From Rikenella sp031551865 (GTDB lineage Bacteria; Bacteroidota; Bacteroidia; Bacteroidales; Rikenellaceae), in contig JAVBMY010000002.1 of assembly GCA_031551865.1 (NCBI GenBank), positions 62,001 through 126,000 on the forward strand: a DNA stretch of 64,000 nucleotides, read 5' to 3'. Below, one piece after another: positions 8,457 through 16,423 of this stretch; positions within the stretch are counted from its first letter, which is position 1, and every line of letters begins with the position of its first letter. The translations under genes were made by a program, and so were the position numbers. Below the pieces are notes generated by a model that was not told where the DNA came from, did not search any database, and saw nothing but the letters and a program-made list of their open reading frames with translations.

Positions 8457-8538
8457 GGTTCCCGGGATAGGCTATTTTGGGTATATATACGCTCGCTCTG
8501 CTCCCGTATGACCCCAAAATATGCCTATCCCGGGAACC
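8457..8538. repeat. Long inverted repeat
   Basis: GGTTCCCGGGATAGGC (8457-8472) pairs perfectly with 8523-8538, and the stem continues through TATTTTGGG (8473-8481) with CCCAAAATA opposite. About 25 bp of stem encloses a 31-base loop. It directly follows the terminator. Confidence 0.8.
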
Positions 8539-8565
8539 TCCGGACAAGAAAGTGGGAGGGGAGTG

Positions 8566-8885
8566 AGGAAAGAAGAGTAAGAGGGGGAGGGGTAATGAGG
8601 GGAGGGGGCGTAGCCCCTTCCCCCGGTAACCCTTCAGAGTAAAGATCAGCTAATGCGGATGTGAGGCCGCGAAGCGGCCTCCACCTCCTGCTCGCTCGGC
8701 AATTCAAGCAAGCTTGATTGCCCTCACTCGGGCGTCGGGCGCTCACGTAAAAGAAAAGTAGAAGCAGCGACACAAAGTGGGGGTTGGCCAAGGGGGCGGC
8801 AGACCCCTTGGATACGCTTTTGGCTACTTTTGGCGTACACCAAAAATAGCTGCGGTCCGCGGCACACGCGGTTCGGAGATAAAAC
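8566..8885. repeat. Family B intergenic repeat, copy 1 (inverted, with insertion)
   Basis: The sequence runs from GGGGAGGGGTAATGAGGGG through TTGGCCAAGGGGGCGGCAG to GGCTACTTTTGG. Reversed, it matches the repeats at 27800-28034 and 58485-58717. Compared with those it carries an extra block at about 8665-8745 holding a family G-like palindrome (GGCAATTCAAGC with GCTTGATTGCC). It fills most of the 574-base gap before the radical SAM gene. No gene is supported here. Confidence 0.8.
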
Positions 8886-8972
8886 GATTATTCAATGCTC
8901 GAAGGGCAAGAAGCCCTCAGCGGAGAATGGGAGGATTGCCTTGTCGCAAGCTCCTCGTAATGACTAATAATT

Positions 8973-9746
8973 ATGCCGACTTTCCTGTTCGACGACATCA
9001 TCATAGGGCCGATCCGCAGCCGGAGGCTGGGCACGTCGCTCGGCGTGAACCTGCTGAAGCCCTCGGCCAAGCTTTGCAATTTCGACTGCATCTACTGCGA
9101 GTGCGGCTGGAACGCCGACGGGCGCGGCGGCGCGTTCAACGATCCGGCCGAAGTCGCCGCGAAGCTCGAAGCCAAGTTGCGCGAAATGTCCGGCAAAGGC
9201 GAACAGCCCGATGTGATCACCTTTGCCGGGAACGGCGAACCCACCATGCATCCGCAGTTTGCCGCCATTATAGACAAAACGATAGAACTGCGCGACCGCT
9301 ATGCCCCCGCATCGCGGATCGCCGTGCTGAGCAACGCCACGATGATTGACCGTCCCGACGTGCGCGAGGCTTTACTGAAAGTCGACCAAAATATCCTGAA
9401 ATTCGACTCGGCGCTCAACGCCACTGTCGAACTGATCAACCAGCCCCAGCGCAAACGCCCGGTCGAAGAGACCATCGGTCTGCTCAAGGCATTCGCCGGC
9501 CGTCTGATCGTGCAGACCATGCTGCTGCGCGGTTCGTGGCGCGGTGTGTCGATCGACAACACCACCGAAGCCGAACTCGCCCCCTACCTGGCGGCGCTCC
9601 AAGAGATTGCGCCCGCCCAGGTGATGCTCTACACGCTTGACCGTTGCACGCCCGCGAGCGGCCTTGAGAAGGTCACCCTCCGCGAAATGAAAGCCGTCGC
9701 CGCGCGGATCGAAGCGCTCGGCATTCCCGCCTCGGTGGCGGAATAA
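8973..9746 (+). CDS. Radical SAM protein of the COG0731 / TYW1-like group
   Basis: The CNFDCIYC motif supplies the three cysteines (35, 39, 42) that bind the 4Fe-4S cluster reacting with S-adenosylmethionine. It is preceded by GPIRSRRLGTSLGVN, which is characteristic of COG0731 Fe-S oxidoreductases. TFAGNGEPTMHP around residues 88-99 is the GGEP-equivalent SAM-contact motif. The protein is 257 residues and cytoplasmic. COG0731 includes the wyosine-forming tRNA enzyme TYW1, but bacterial members mostly have unknown substrates, so no reaction is assigned. Upstream DNA is repeat-derived. rpiB follows 80 bases later on the same strand. Confidence 0.85.
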   Translation: MPTFLFDDIIIGPIRSRRLGTSLGVNLLKPSAKLCNFDCIYCECGWNADGRGGAFNDPAEVAAKLEAKLREMSGKGEQPDVITFAGNGEPTMHPQFAAIIDKTIELRDRYAPASRIAVLSNATMIDRPDVREALLKVDQNILKFDSALNATVELINQPQRKRPVEETIGLLKAFAGRLIVQTMLLRGSWRGVSIDNTTEAELAPYLAALQEIAPAQVMLYTLDRCTPASGLEKVTLREMKAVAARIEALGIPASVAE

Positions 9747-9826
9747 TCATGCCCGGGATGACATAAAGAGGCAATGAGTCCGAATGCATAGTTAAATCAA
9801 CAAAATTGCCAACAGACATACACCTT

Positions 9827-10264
9827 ATGAAAACCTACAAAGTAGCCATCGCCAGCGACCACGCCGGTTTCTGCATGAAACAACACGTCGCCCGCTGGCT
9901 CCTCGAACACGGGCACGCTGTCCAGGACTTCGGCACCCACGGCGAGGCGAGTGTCGATTACCCCGACTATGCCCATGCCCTCGGGCGGGCCATCGCCGCG
10001 GGCGATGCAGAACTCGGCGTGGCCCTCTGCGGCAGCGCCAACGGCATCAGCATCGCCCTCAACCGCCACGCCGGAGTGCGCGCCGCCATCTGCTGGCTGC
10101 CCGAGATCGCGAGCCTTGCCCGCCAGCACAACGATGCCAACGTCTGCTCACTCCCGGCGCGCTTTGTCAGCGAGGCTGAAGCCAGCGCGATCCTCGACGC
10201 CTTTTTCGCCGCCGAATTCGAGGGAGGGCGCCACGCCACCCGCGTCGCCAAGATCGAACTGTAA
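9827..10264 (+). CDS. rpiB: Ribose 5-phosphate isomerase B
   Basis: RpiB interconverts ribose 5-phosphate and ribulose 5-phosphate in the non-oxidative pentose phosphate pathway, which also needs the split transketolase at 58.7-60.6 kb. The 145 residues open MKTYKVAIASDHAGF, with Asp11 and His12 as substrate contacts. VALCGSANGISIALNR carries the catalytic Cys68 and the phosphate-binding loop. An in-frame TTG at 9806 exists, but the ATG at 9827 gives the normal N-terminus. It stands alone between two unrelated genes. Confidence 0.94.
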   Translation: MKTYKVAIASDHAGFCMKQHVARWLLEHGHAVQDFGTHGEASVDYPDYAHALGRAIAAGDAELGVALCGSANGISIALNRHAGVRAAICWLPEIASLARQHNDANVCSLPARFVSEAEASAILDAFFAAEFEGGRHATRVAKIEL

Positions 10265-10325
10265 CCACTTCTTCCCCGTCCTGGCCGCCCTGCTTCCGGC
10301 CCGTAAACCGCTATGCCGGGCGTCG

Positions 10326-10510
10326 TACAATACCCCCCCTCCCTGCGTTTTAGCCTTTGCTTTCGAGGGGTATTTGTACATTTACCCGGGTCGCGTAAGC
10401 GATCCCGGCAGTCCGTCTCCGCCCCGTGCGGTGGGCTGTCATACTCGTCCGCGGCTCGTTTCCGCCCGTCACCGACGGCGGAGCGAAGGGGTATGATTGC
10501 GGATAAGCAT
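10326..10510. repeat. Family A MITE-like repeat, copy 1
   Basis: This copy is inverted relative to those at 22417 and 38850. It begins near AATACCCCCCCTCCC and ends GCGGATAAGCAT, only five bases before the U32 start codon. Internal shared blocks include GCTTTCGAGGGGTATTTGT and ACCCGGGTCGCG. The left terminal repeat is degenerate. The 5' leader of the downstream gene is made of this element. Confidence 0.8.
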
Positions 10511-10515
10511 TTAAT

Positions 10516-11781
10516 ATGAATAAGAACCAGTTAGAGATCATGTCCCCCGTGGGCTCATGGGAATCGCTGACCGCCGCCCTGCAGGGCGGGGCCGGAGCCG
10601 TATACTTCGGGGTGCAGGGGCTGAACATGCGCGCGGGGTCGTCGGTCAACTTTTCGCTCGACGACCTGGCCGAGATCGTGTCCCGCTGCCGCGCACACGG
10701 CATCAAAACCTATCTGACGCTCAACACCGCCCTGTTCGACGACGAACTGGAATACATGCGGCAGGTGGTCGACCGGGCCAAGGCCGAAGGCATCGACGCC
10801 GTGATCGTGGCCGACCAGGCGGCGATGACGTATGCCCGCTCACAAGGCGTCGAGGTGCATATCTCCACTCAGCTCAACATCAGCAACATCGAGGCCGTGG
10901 CATTCTACGCCGCGTGGGCCGACGTGGTGGTGCTGGCGCGCGAACTTACGCTACCGCAGGTGCGGGCGATCCACGAACAAATTATTAAGCGCGACATCCG
11001 CGGCCCGGGCGGAGAACTGGTGCGTATCGAAATGTTCGTGCACGGTGCGCTCTGCATGGCCACCTCGGGCAAGTGCTACCTGAGCCTGCACGAGGCGTGG
11101 AAATCGGCCAACCGCGGCGAATGCCGCCAGTTGTGCCGTCGTTCGTACCGTGTGACCGACGTCGAAACCGGCACCGAACTCGTCGTCGAGAATCCGCAGG
11201 TCATGTCGCCCAAAGACCTTTGCACCATCGGCTTCCTCGACAAAATGATCGAGGCCGGAGTGACGGTGCTGAAGATCGAGGGTCGCGCCCGTTCGGCCGA
11301 GTATGTGCGCCGTACGGTGGAGTGTTACCGCGCGGCGGCGGACGCTATCGCCGCAGGAACATTTACCCCGGAGCTTGCTGCTTTGCTCGAAGAACGTTTG
11401 CAGACGGTTTTCAACCGGGGTTTCTGGGGCGGCTACTACCTCGGCCATCCGCTCGGCGAGTGGAGCGAACACTACGGCTCGGCTGCCACGGTCAAGAAAG
11501 TGTATGTGGGCAAGGTGACCAACTATTTCGCCAAGATAGGCGTGGCGGAACTCTCGGTCGAAGCGGTGCCCCTCAGCGAAGGCGAACCGCTGCTCGTGAT
11601 CGGAGCTACGACGGGGGCTTTGGAGTTTACCCCGCCGGAGTTGCGTGTCGAGTTGGAACGCGCGGCTTTGGCGGCACAGGGCACCCGCTGCTCGTTCGCC
11701 ACGCCCGAGCCGGTACACCGCGGTGACAAGGTGTTCAAACTGGTGGTGGCGCAAGTAAGCTGCCAGGTAATAAAGCCGTAA
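10516..11781 (+). CDS. Peptidase U32 family protein (TrhP/YegQ-like)
   Basis: U32 proteins were first called collagenase-like peptidases, but characterised members (TrhP, RlhA, UbiU/V) act in tRNA or rRNA hydroxylation or in ubiquinone hydroxylation. The 421-residue protein has the family opening IMSPVGSWESLTAALQGGA. The signature EMFVHGALCMATSGKC lies around residue 175-190, with the cysteine cluster continuing in GECRQLCRRSY. SPKDLCTI and KIEGRARS follow. Length and motif order suggest the TrhP group that makes 5-hydroxyuridine in tRNA. That is inference. The start codon lies five bases after a MITE-like element, and the stop codon lies inside the terminator stem. Confidence 0.88.
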   Translation: MNKNQLEIMSPVGSWESLTAALQGGAGAVYFGVQGLNMRAGSSVNFSLDDLAEIVSRCRAHGIKTYLTLNTALFDDELEYMRQVVDRAKAEGIDAVIVADQAAMTYARSQGVEVHISTQLNISNIEAVAFYAAWADVVVLARELTLPQVRAIHEQIIKRDIRGPGGELVRIEMFVHGALCMATSGKCYLSLHEAWKSANRGECRQLCRRSYRVTDVETGTELVVENPQVMSPKDLCTIGFLDKMIEAGVTVLKIEGRARSAEYVRRTVECYRAAADAIAAGTFTPELAALLEERLQTVFNRGFWGGYYLGHPLGEWSEHYGSAATVKKVYVGKVTNYFAKIGVAELSVEAVPLSEGEPLLVIGATTGALEFTPPELRVELERAALAAQGTRCSFATPEPVHRGDKVFKLVVAQVSCQVIKP

Positions 11782-11811
11782 AATCGTTAAAAACGATTTT
11801 ACGGCTTTATT
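11769..11811 (+). terminator. Terminator hairpin overlapping the U32 stop codon
   Basis: A perfect 20-bp stem (11769-11788 with 11792-11811) surrounds a 3-base A loop. The TAA stop at 11779-11781 is part of the left arm. The core TAAAATCGT...ACGATTTTA is shared with the hairpin at 8404. Confidence 0.85.
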
Positions 11812-11840
11812 GTGGGGTTGGGTTGTTTGTTTTGGGGGAC

Positions 11841-11938
11841 GGTTTCGAGGGTATTTGATTCCAAAAAGCAACGCCTTCCGACGCAAAAATCCCGCGCGCA
11901 CGGCTAGGTCCTTTTGGGAATCAAATACCCTCGAAAAC
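11841..11938. repeat. Long inverted repeat downstream of terminator
   Basis: CGAGGGTATTTGATTCC (11846-11862) pairs perfectly with 11917-11933, and flanking GGTTT/AAACC extends the stem by about five pairs with a bulge. The loop is about 54 bases. As at 8457, an unrelated long palindrome follows the terminator. Confidence 0.8.
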
Positions 11939-12006
11939 CTTGACGGAGGACAATAAAGCAAAGAGAAGGGGAGGGAGGGAAAAAGAGAAGCCATAGATTT
12001 GAATGC

Positions 12007-12684
12007 CTACGGCCTCACGAACAGCTGCGGTTTTTTCCGTACCACGGCATCCCAGAGTTTCCAGCCGCACCAGCCCCAGAGCAGCCCGGCCGCCGTACCG
12101 CACAGGATGTCCATCGGGTAGTGCACGCCGAGGTAGATCCGGCTGTAGCTGACCGCGACCGCCCACAGGAAGATAAACCACGAGAACCCCTTGTTGTGCA
12201 GGGCCAGCGAACTGAGTATGGCCACGCCGAAGCTGTTGGCGGCGTGCCCCGATACGGTGCCGTACAGGCCGCCGAGGTAACCGTAGACCGAGTGCACCAT
12301 CCCTTCGATCGGAGGGTAGTGCGTGGGGCGGAATTTCGGCAGGTGGGTCTTGAACTGGGTGGCGGTCTGGTCGCAGAACAGCACCACGAGTGCCGCCGCC
12401 GCAAGGAATAGGAACAGGGTGTTCCAGGCGATCTTGCGCGATGGTTCCGGAGAAACCCTGCTTACCGGTCCCGCCGCGGCCGATAAACCGTTTCCGCTCA
12501 GTCCGTTCGTTCCTGCCGCCGCGTTTCGGAACGCTTTGCGCCAGAGCAGCCAGAGGATCGCCAGGTAGAGCGGGATCCAGGTGGGCGACCAGCTGATGGC
12601 GTACATCAGGGCGTCGAGCACGGGGCCGCCATCGAAGTTGAGGGCGAGCAACAGGTCGCGGTCGAAATCAAAGGGGGTTATCAT
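12007..12684 (-). CDS. PAP2-family membrane phosphatase
   Basis: This is an inner-membrane acid phosphatase of the PAP2 superfamily, which dephosphorylates undecaprenyl pyrophosphate, phosphatidylglycerol phosphate or related lipids on the periplasmic face. The three catalytic motifs are intact in 225 residues: K112-x6-RP (119-120), SGH (145-147) and SR-x5-H-x3-D (181-192, SRIYLGVHYPMD). About five hydrophobic spans are visible. A low-complexity stretch near residues 52-80 between spans is not conserved in the family. Which lipid it uses cannot be told. It is convergent with the U32 gene. Confidence 0.88.
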   Translation of the reverse strand: MITPFDFDRDLLLALNFDGGPVLDALMYAISWSPTWIPLYLAILWLLWRKAFRNAAAGTNGLSGNGLSAAAGPVSRVSPEPSRKIAWNTLFLFLAAAALVVLFCDQTATQFKTHLPKFRPTHYPPIEGMVHSVYGYLGGLYGTVSGHAANSFGVAILSSLALHNKGFSWFIFLWAVAVSYSRIYLGVHYPMDILCGTAAGLLWGWCGWKLWDAVVRKKPQLFVRP

Positions 12685-13052
12685 GTAGGAATTTAGCTTG
12701 ATGATGATTTTTTCAGGAAGTCCGGGTCGGTAGATAAACGGGATTATCCCTTTTAGGTTTGCTGCCGGCTTCGCTTATTGTGTGAGTTCCTTCGGACTCC
12801 GTTTCGTTTTTCGCACCTTCGGCGGTCATCCGCGACCCGGGCGCCCAGGCGTCAGGGCCGCCCTGTCCGCCATATCCACCGTAAACGTCAGCTGAGACCT
12901 TAAACGGGCGGCTGGCAGCTGCCGGAGTGGCCCCGCACCTCGGGGGGGCGCCGGGCCGGATGTGGCACGACAGGCCCGAAAGGGAGAACTCCGTAAATAA
13001 ATGTGGCGGAATTTATCATTCCGCCACAATGCATTTGAGCGTATAGCCGGGC
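12685..13052. repeat. Intergenic region with family F MITE-like repeat, copy 1
   Basis: The element at about 12739-12993 starts GGGATTATCCCTTTTAGG and ends CGAAAGGGAGAACTCCG, an imperfect terminal inverted repeat. It shares GGCGCCGGGCCGGATGTGG and the CACGACAGGCC end with the copy at 49761-49914. No gene is supported in the gap. Confidence 0.7.
13002..13028 (-). terminator. Terminator hairpin for the outer-membrane protein gene
   Basis: TGTGGCGGAAT (13002-13012) pairs perfectly with 13018-13028. On the minus strand it is followed by TTTATTTA, and it lies 24 bases after the stop codon at 13053. Confidence 0.75.
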
Positions 13053-13805
13053 TTATTGGAGGTAGCGGTCGTACCAGTTGCGCTCTTTCCCGGGGTCGAG
13101 TTTTCCTGTTTTCTGGTCAACGTGGCCGATCTTGAATTTCACGCCTGTGGTGGCGATGCCCGAGAAGCCATAGCCGGCTTCGAGGAACCAGCACACCCGT
13201 TTGCCTCCCATCTCTACGCCCACGGGCGACACTTGCCAGGCAAAGGCCGAAGAAGAGTAGAGGTCGTTGTTGATCCACCGCGTGCGGTTGGCGAGGGAAA
13301 TGCCTGCCCCTACGCGCGAATATAGCGACAGCCAGTTGTTTTTCATCCAGTCGACCCGCACGCTGGTCATAAGTGTCCACCAGTTGTCGCGCAGCGGAGC
13401 GGAAGCGATGTCAACCCTTTGCCCCATGATAGTGGCGTACTCTTCCTGCGTGCCCCAGTTACGAGAAAAAAGGAAGGTGAAGTCGAGTTCGAGCCACGGG
13501 GTGATGTTCCAGCCCACGCCAAGGTGAATGCTGCCCAGGGTACTGCTGATGTCTCCGTCGAAATCGGTGCCTGTCGAAGCGCTGTAGTAGTGGAGCGATT
13601 TGTTGGCGATATTGTTGAAAGAACTGGCCGGAGCAAAACCGTACCCCATGCTGATGCTTACTTTGCTGTTCTGCTGGGGGTTGAGGTAGACTCTCTTTCC
13701 GTATTCGTTCGTTACCCGGGGGGTGAACGGGGTGACGGTCTGGGCTGAGGCTGCCCCGGCGCATAGCAACGCGGCGGCGAGCGGTAAAAAGATTTTTTTT
13801 GTCAT
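13053..13805 (-). CDS. Outer-membrane beta-barrel protein, function unknown
   Basis: The ATG at 13805 gives a 250-residue protein with a clear signal peptide ending GAASAQ near residue 22. Upstream in-frame codons would bury this signal, so they were rejected. The mature part alternates hydrophobic and polar residues with many aromatic ends (SISMGYGFAPAS, GSIHLGVGWNITPWLEL, WLSLYSRVGAGIS, VCWFLEAGYGFSG), the pattern of a small barrel of about eight strands. No specific family is recognised. It has its own promoter box (13890-13897) and terminator (13002-13028), so it is a single-gene unit. Confidence 0.75.
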   Translation of the reverse strand: MTKKIFLPLAAALLCAGAASAQTVTPFTPRVTNEYGKRVYLNPQQNSKVSISMGYGFAPASSFNNIANKSLHYYSASTGTDFDGDISSTLGSIHLGVGWNITPWLELDFTFLFSRNWGTQEEYATIMGQRVDIASAPLRDNWWTLMTSVRVDWMKNNWLSLYSRVGAGISLANRTRWINNDLYSSSAFAWQVSPVGVEMGGKRVCWFLEAGYGFSGIATTGVKFKIGHVDQKTGKLDPGKERNWYDRYLQ

Positions 13806-13889
13806 GCTATTTGAAAGGTTGGGTTTAGGAGTTGTACAATATTTAGTGGAGAGGAGGAGCCTTGTTCCGGCAATTATTGGGTACAATGC

Positions 13890-13897
13890 CAAAGATA
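13890..13897 (-). promoter_or_regulatory. Bacteroidetes -7 box, outer-membrane protein gene
   Basis: Minus-strand TATCTTTG, the commonest form of the consensus, 84 bases before the ATG. A second TATCTTTG on the same strand lies at 14097-14104 and could give a longer leader. Confidence 0.55.
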
Positions 13898-14108
13898 ATT
13901 AAATTACGGGATTATCTGCATCCCTCTTGCCGGTATACAGTACAAAAACGAACGAGAGAAACACGTTTCGGGTTCTCTCTCCTCCGGCGTTGCTCAGTGG
14001 CCGCAGGACGCGGGGAGTGGGCAGTCCGGACGCGGGATAGGGGTGGCCGGGAGGCTTTATAGGCTGATCTGCAAGGATATACCGTTACGCCTGAATCAAA
14101 GATAATGC

Positions 14109-14116
14109 TAAATTTG
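14109..14116 (+). promoter_or_regulatory. Bacteroidetes -7 box, exporter operon
   Basis: TAAATTTG fits TAnnTTTG and lies 67 bases before the tolC-like start. It almost abuts a minus-strand TATCTTTG at 14097-14104, so divergent promoters are interleaved. The rest of the 378-base gap (13806-14183) holds nothing else I recognise. Confidence 0.5.
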
Positions 14117-14183
14117 CCGAAGTCGGTATGTTTTCGTAACATTATACCCCCAAACGGGCGAATGTTAAAAACAGGACAGATTT

Positions 14184-15479
14184 ATGGTAAAGTTTGATAG
14201 TCTGAAAAATAGGCTTTTAATAATCCCTGCTTTGGGTGTGTGCGGTCATTTAGCGGCTGCGCAACAACCTGTGGTGTTGACGCTCGATCAGTGCCGGGAG
14301 GCCGCCGTGGCATCGTCGCCGCTCACTACGCAGCAGCAGTTGGCCGGACAAAAATGGGAGATGAAGAACAAGGCCGCCGGGTCGTCGCTGCTGCCACAGC
14401 TCGAAGTCAACGCCCGGGGTACCTACCAGAACGAAGTCCCCGCTCTGCCCGACGGAACCCCTTTTTCTGGCATGATCGACCTGCCGCTGGCCCAGTGGGG
14501 CGCCACGCTCGACCTCAATCAGGTGATTTACGGCGGCAGCGCTGTCCGTAATACCCGCAAATTCAACACGGCGGCGGGCGAGGTCGAGAACCTCGGTCTC
14601 GACGTACAACTCGACCGCCTGCGCGACCGGGTGAACTCCACCTACTTGGGACTGCTGATCACCCGGCGCCAGGCCGAGGTGAACGCCCTGATGCTCGCCA
14701 CGCTCGACGAGAACCGCCGCGCCGTCGACGCCCAGGTGGTACAGGGGACGGCCACGGGGGCTGCGCAGGCCGCCATCGCCGTGCGCCGCGCCGAACTGCT
14801 CCAGCAGCAGGCCGACCTCACAGGCACTTGCGATAAACTCTTCGAGGCACTCCGGGGACTCACCGGGCTCGATATTCCGCCGTCGGTGCAGCTCGAAGTG
14901 CCTTCTGTGCCTCAAACGGGCACAGCGGCTTCCGCCAGCCAACGCACCGAGCTGAAGCTCTACGATAGCCAGCGTACCCAGCTCGACAGGCAGAACAGGC
15001 TTCTCAACAGCAGAAGCAATCCGCAGCTTTCGCTGTTCGCGCGGGCGGGTTATGCCCAGCCGGGCTACAATTTTCTGAACGCCGACCCGGCTCCCACGGC
15101 CATCGCAGGGCTCAACCTGCGGGTGCCGCTCACCGGGTGGGACGCCACCAAAAAAGAGCAGCGCGCCAACCTGGCGGCCAGCCGCATGGTCGACGAACAG
15201 CAACGCGATTTCGAGCGCAACAACGCCATCGAGGTCGACCAGTGGGCCACCGAAATCCGCAAGATGGAAGAGGTGATCCGCTACGATACCGAAATCGTGG
15301 CCTCACGCGCCGATTTGCGCCGGCGGGCGTTCGTGCAGATGCAGCAGGGGGTGATCACGCCGTCGCAATACATCACCGAGTTCAACAACGAGCTGCAGGC
15401 CCGTCTCGGCGAACAGCTCAACCGCCTGCGCCTGGTGCAGGCCGCCATCCAGTACCGAGCGGCGCAAGGGATCTATTAA
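14184..15479 (+). CDS. TolC-family outer-membrane efflux protein
   Basis: This is the outer-membrane channel of a tripartite exporter. The 431 residues begin with a signal peptide ending LAAAQ. Two OEP repeats follow, each with a long alpha-helical hairpin (for example RLRDRVNSTYLGLLITRRQAEVNAL around residues 150-175) and beta-strand segments such as GYAQPGYNFL near 290. It is the first gene of a six-gene operon. The adaptor gene starts 24 bases after its stop, so it is the dedicated channel for the ABC exporter encoded downstream. An AGGAC stretch precedes the ATG at 14184. Confidence 0.92.
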   Translation: MVKFDSLKNRLLIIPALGVCGHLAAAQQPVVLTLDQCREAAVASSPLTTQQQLAGQKWEMKNKAAGSSLLPQLEVNARGTYQNEVPALPDGTPFSGMIDLPLAQWGATLDLNQVIYGGSAVRNTRKFNTAAGEVENLGLDVQLDRLRDRVNSTYLGLLITRRQAEVNALMLATLDENRRAVDAQVVQGTATGAAQAAIAVRRAELLQQQADLTGTCDKLFEALRGLTGLDIPPSVQLEVPSVPQTGTAASASQRTELKLYDSQRTQLDRQNRLLNSRSNPQLSLFARAGYAQPGYNFLNADPAPTAIAGLNLRVPLTGWDATKKEQRANLAASRMVDEQQRDFERNNAIEVDQWATEIRKMEEVIRYDTEIVASRADLRRRAFVQMQQGVITPSQYITEFNNELQARLGEQLNRLRLVQAAIQYRAAQGIY

Positions 15480-15503
15480 CCGGAGAATAAACCAGATCAA
15501 TAT

Positions 15504-16406
15504 ATGAACAGAGTAATCGTTTTTTGCGCCTGTGCAGCGGCCCCGCTTGCCGCATGGCTGTTGCCGGGATGTAACGGCGCCCCCGAGCCCGATGCCTACG
15601 GGAACATCGAGGCGGTCGAGGTGATCGTGTCGGCCGACGGTAACGGCAAACTCCTTGAATTCAATGTGGACGAAGGGACGCAGTTGCACCGCGGCGAGAT
15701 CGTGGGGTGGGTCGACACGGCCCAGCTGGTGTTTCAGCGCGACCAGCTCCGCGCGCAGATCGCATCGCTCCGCGCCCAGTTGCCGGATAAAGAGGCGCAG
15801 CTCGACGTGGTGCGCGAACAACTGGCGAAGACGCGCCACGAACAGAAGCGCTATGCGGCGCTCGTCGATGCCGACGCCTCGACGCGGCAGCAGCTCGACA
15901 ACCTGACCTACGACGCGCAGATCCTCCAGCACCAACTGGCGGCCAGCGAATCGAGCCTCGACATCCAGACGAAAGCCCTGCTGGCCCAGATGGAACCGCT
16001 CCGTGCACAGATGCTTCAGGTGCAGGACCGCATCAATAACGCTTATGTGGTGAACCCGATCGACGGCACGGTGCTGGCCAAGTATGCCGAACGCCACGAA
16101 CTGGCTTCGGTCGGCAAGCCGCTCTACAAGGTGGCGTCGCTCGACACGCTGATCCTGCGCGCCTACATCCTGGAGCCGCAACTGGCCTCGTTGCACGTGG
16201 GCGATACGGTGCGCGTCGGGATTGACGGCATCGGCGAGAGTCGCCTGCCCGGCCGTGTCGGCTGGATCGCCGATAAGGCGGAATTTACCCCCAAGGTGAT
16301 CCAAACCAAAGACCAGCGCACCAACCTGGTCTACGCCATCAAGGTCTATGTCCCCAACCCCGACGGCGTGTTGAAGATCGGCATGCCCGCCGAGGTGTAT
16401 TTCTAA
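15504..16406 (+). CDS. HlyD-family periplasmic adaptor (YhiI/YbhG-like)
   Basis: This membrane fusion protein links the inner-membrane ABC exporter to the TolC channel. The 300 residues open with a lipoprotein signal (LLPGC, lipid-anchored at about Cys23). A half-lipoyl segment follows (GKLLEFNVDEGTQLHRGEIVG), then a coiled-coil hairpin at about 75-175 rich in Gln, Leu and Arg. The second half-lipoyl (VVNPIDGTVLAKYAERHELASVGKPL) and a beta-barrel come last. Length and order match the YhiI/YbhG adaptors that work with twin ATPases and two ABC-2 permeases, exactly the genes that follow. Confidence 0.9.
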   Translation: MNRVIVFCACAAAPLAAWLLPGCNGAPEPDAYGNIEAVEVIVSADGNGKLLEFNVDEGTQLHRGEIVGWVDTAQLVFQRDQLRAQIASLRAQLPDKEAQLDVVREQLAKTRHEQKRYAALVDADASTRQQLDNLTYDAQILQHQLAASESSLDIQTKALLAQMEPLRAQMLQVQDRINNAYVVNPIDGTVLAKYAERHELASVGKPLYKVASLDTLILRAYILEPQLASLHVGDTVRVGIDGIGESRLPGRVGWIADKAEFTPKVIQTKDQRTNLVYAIKVYVPNPDGVLKIGMPAEVYF

Positions 16407-16423
16407 TTTGACTTCAAGGGTAT

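Noticed and set aside
8404..8885. Possible CRISPR array or toxin-antitoxin locus in the repeat-rich gap
   Set aside because: There are no regularly spaced identical repeats with unique spacers and no cas or toxin-like frame. The structure is palindromic and matches other intergenic copies.
8973..9746. Radical SAM gene plus neighbours as a peptide-modification cluster
   Set aside because: There is no precursor peptide, SPASM domain or peptidase. Its motifs fit the COG0731 group.
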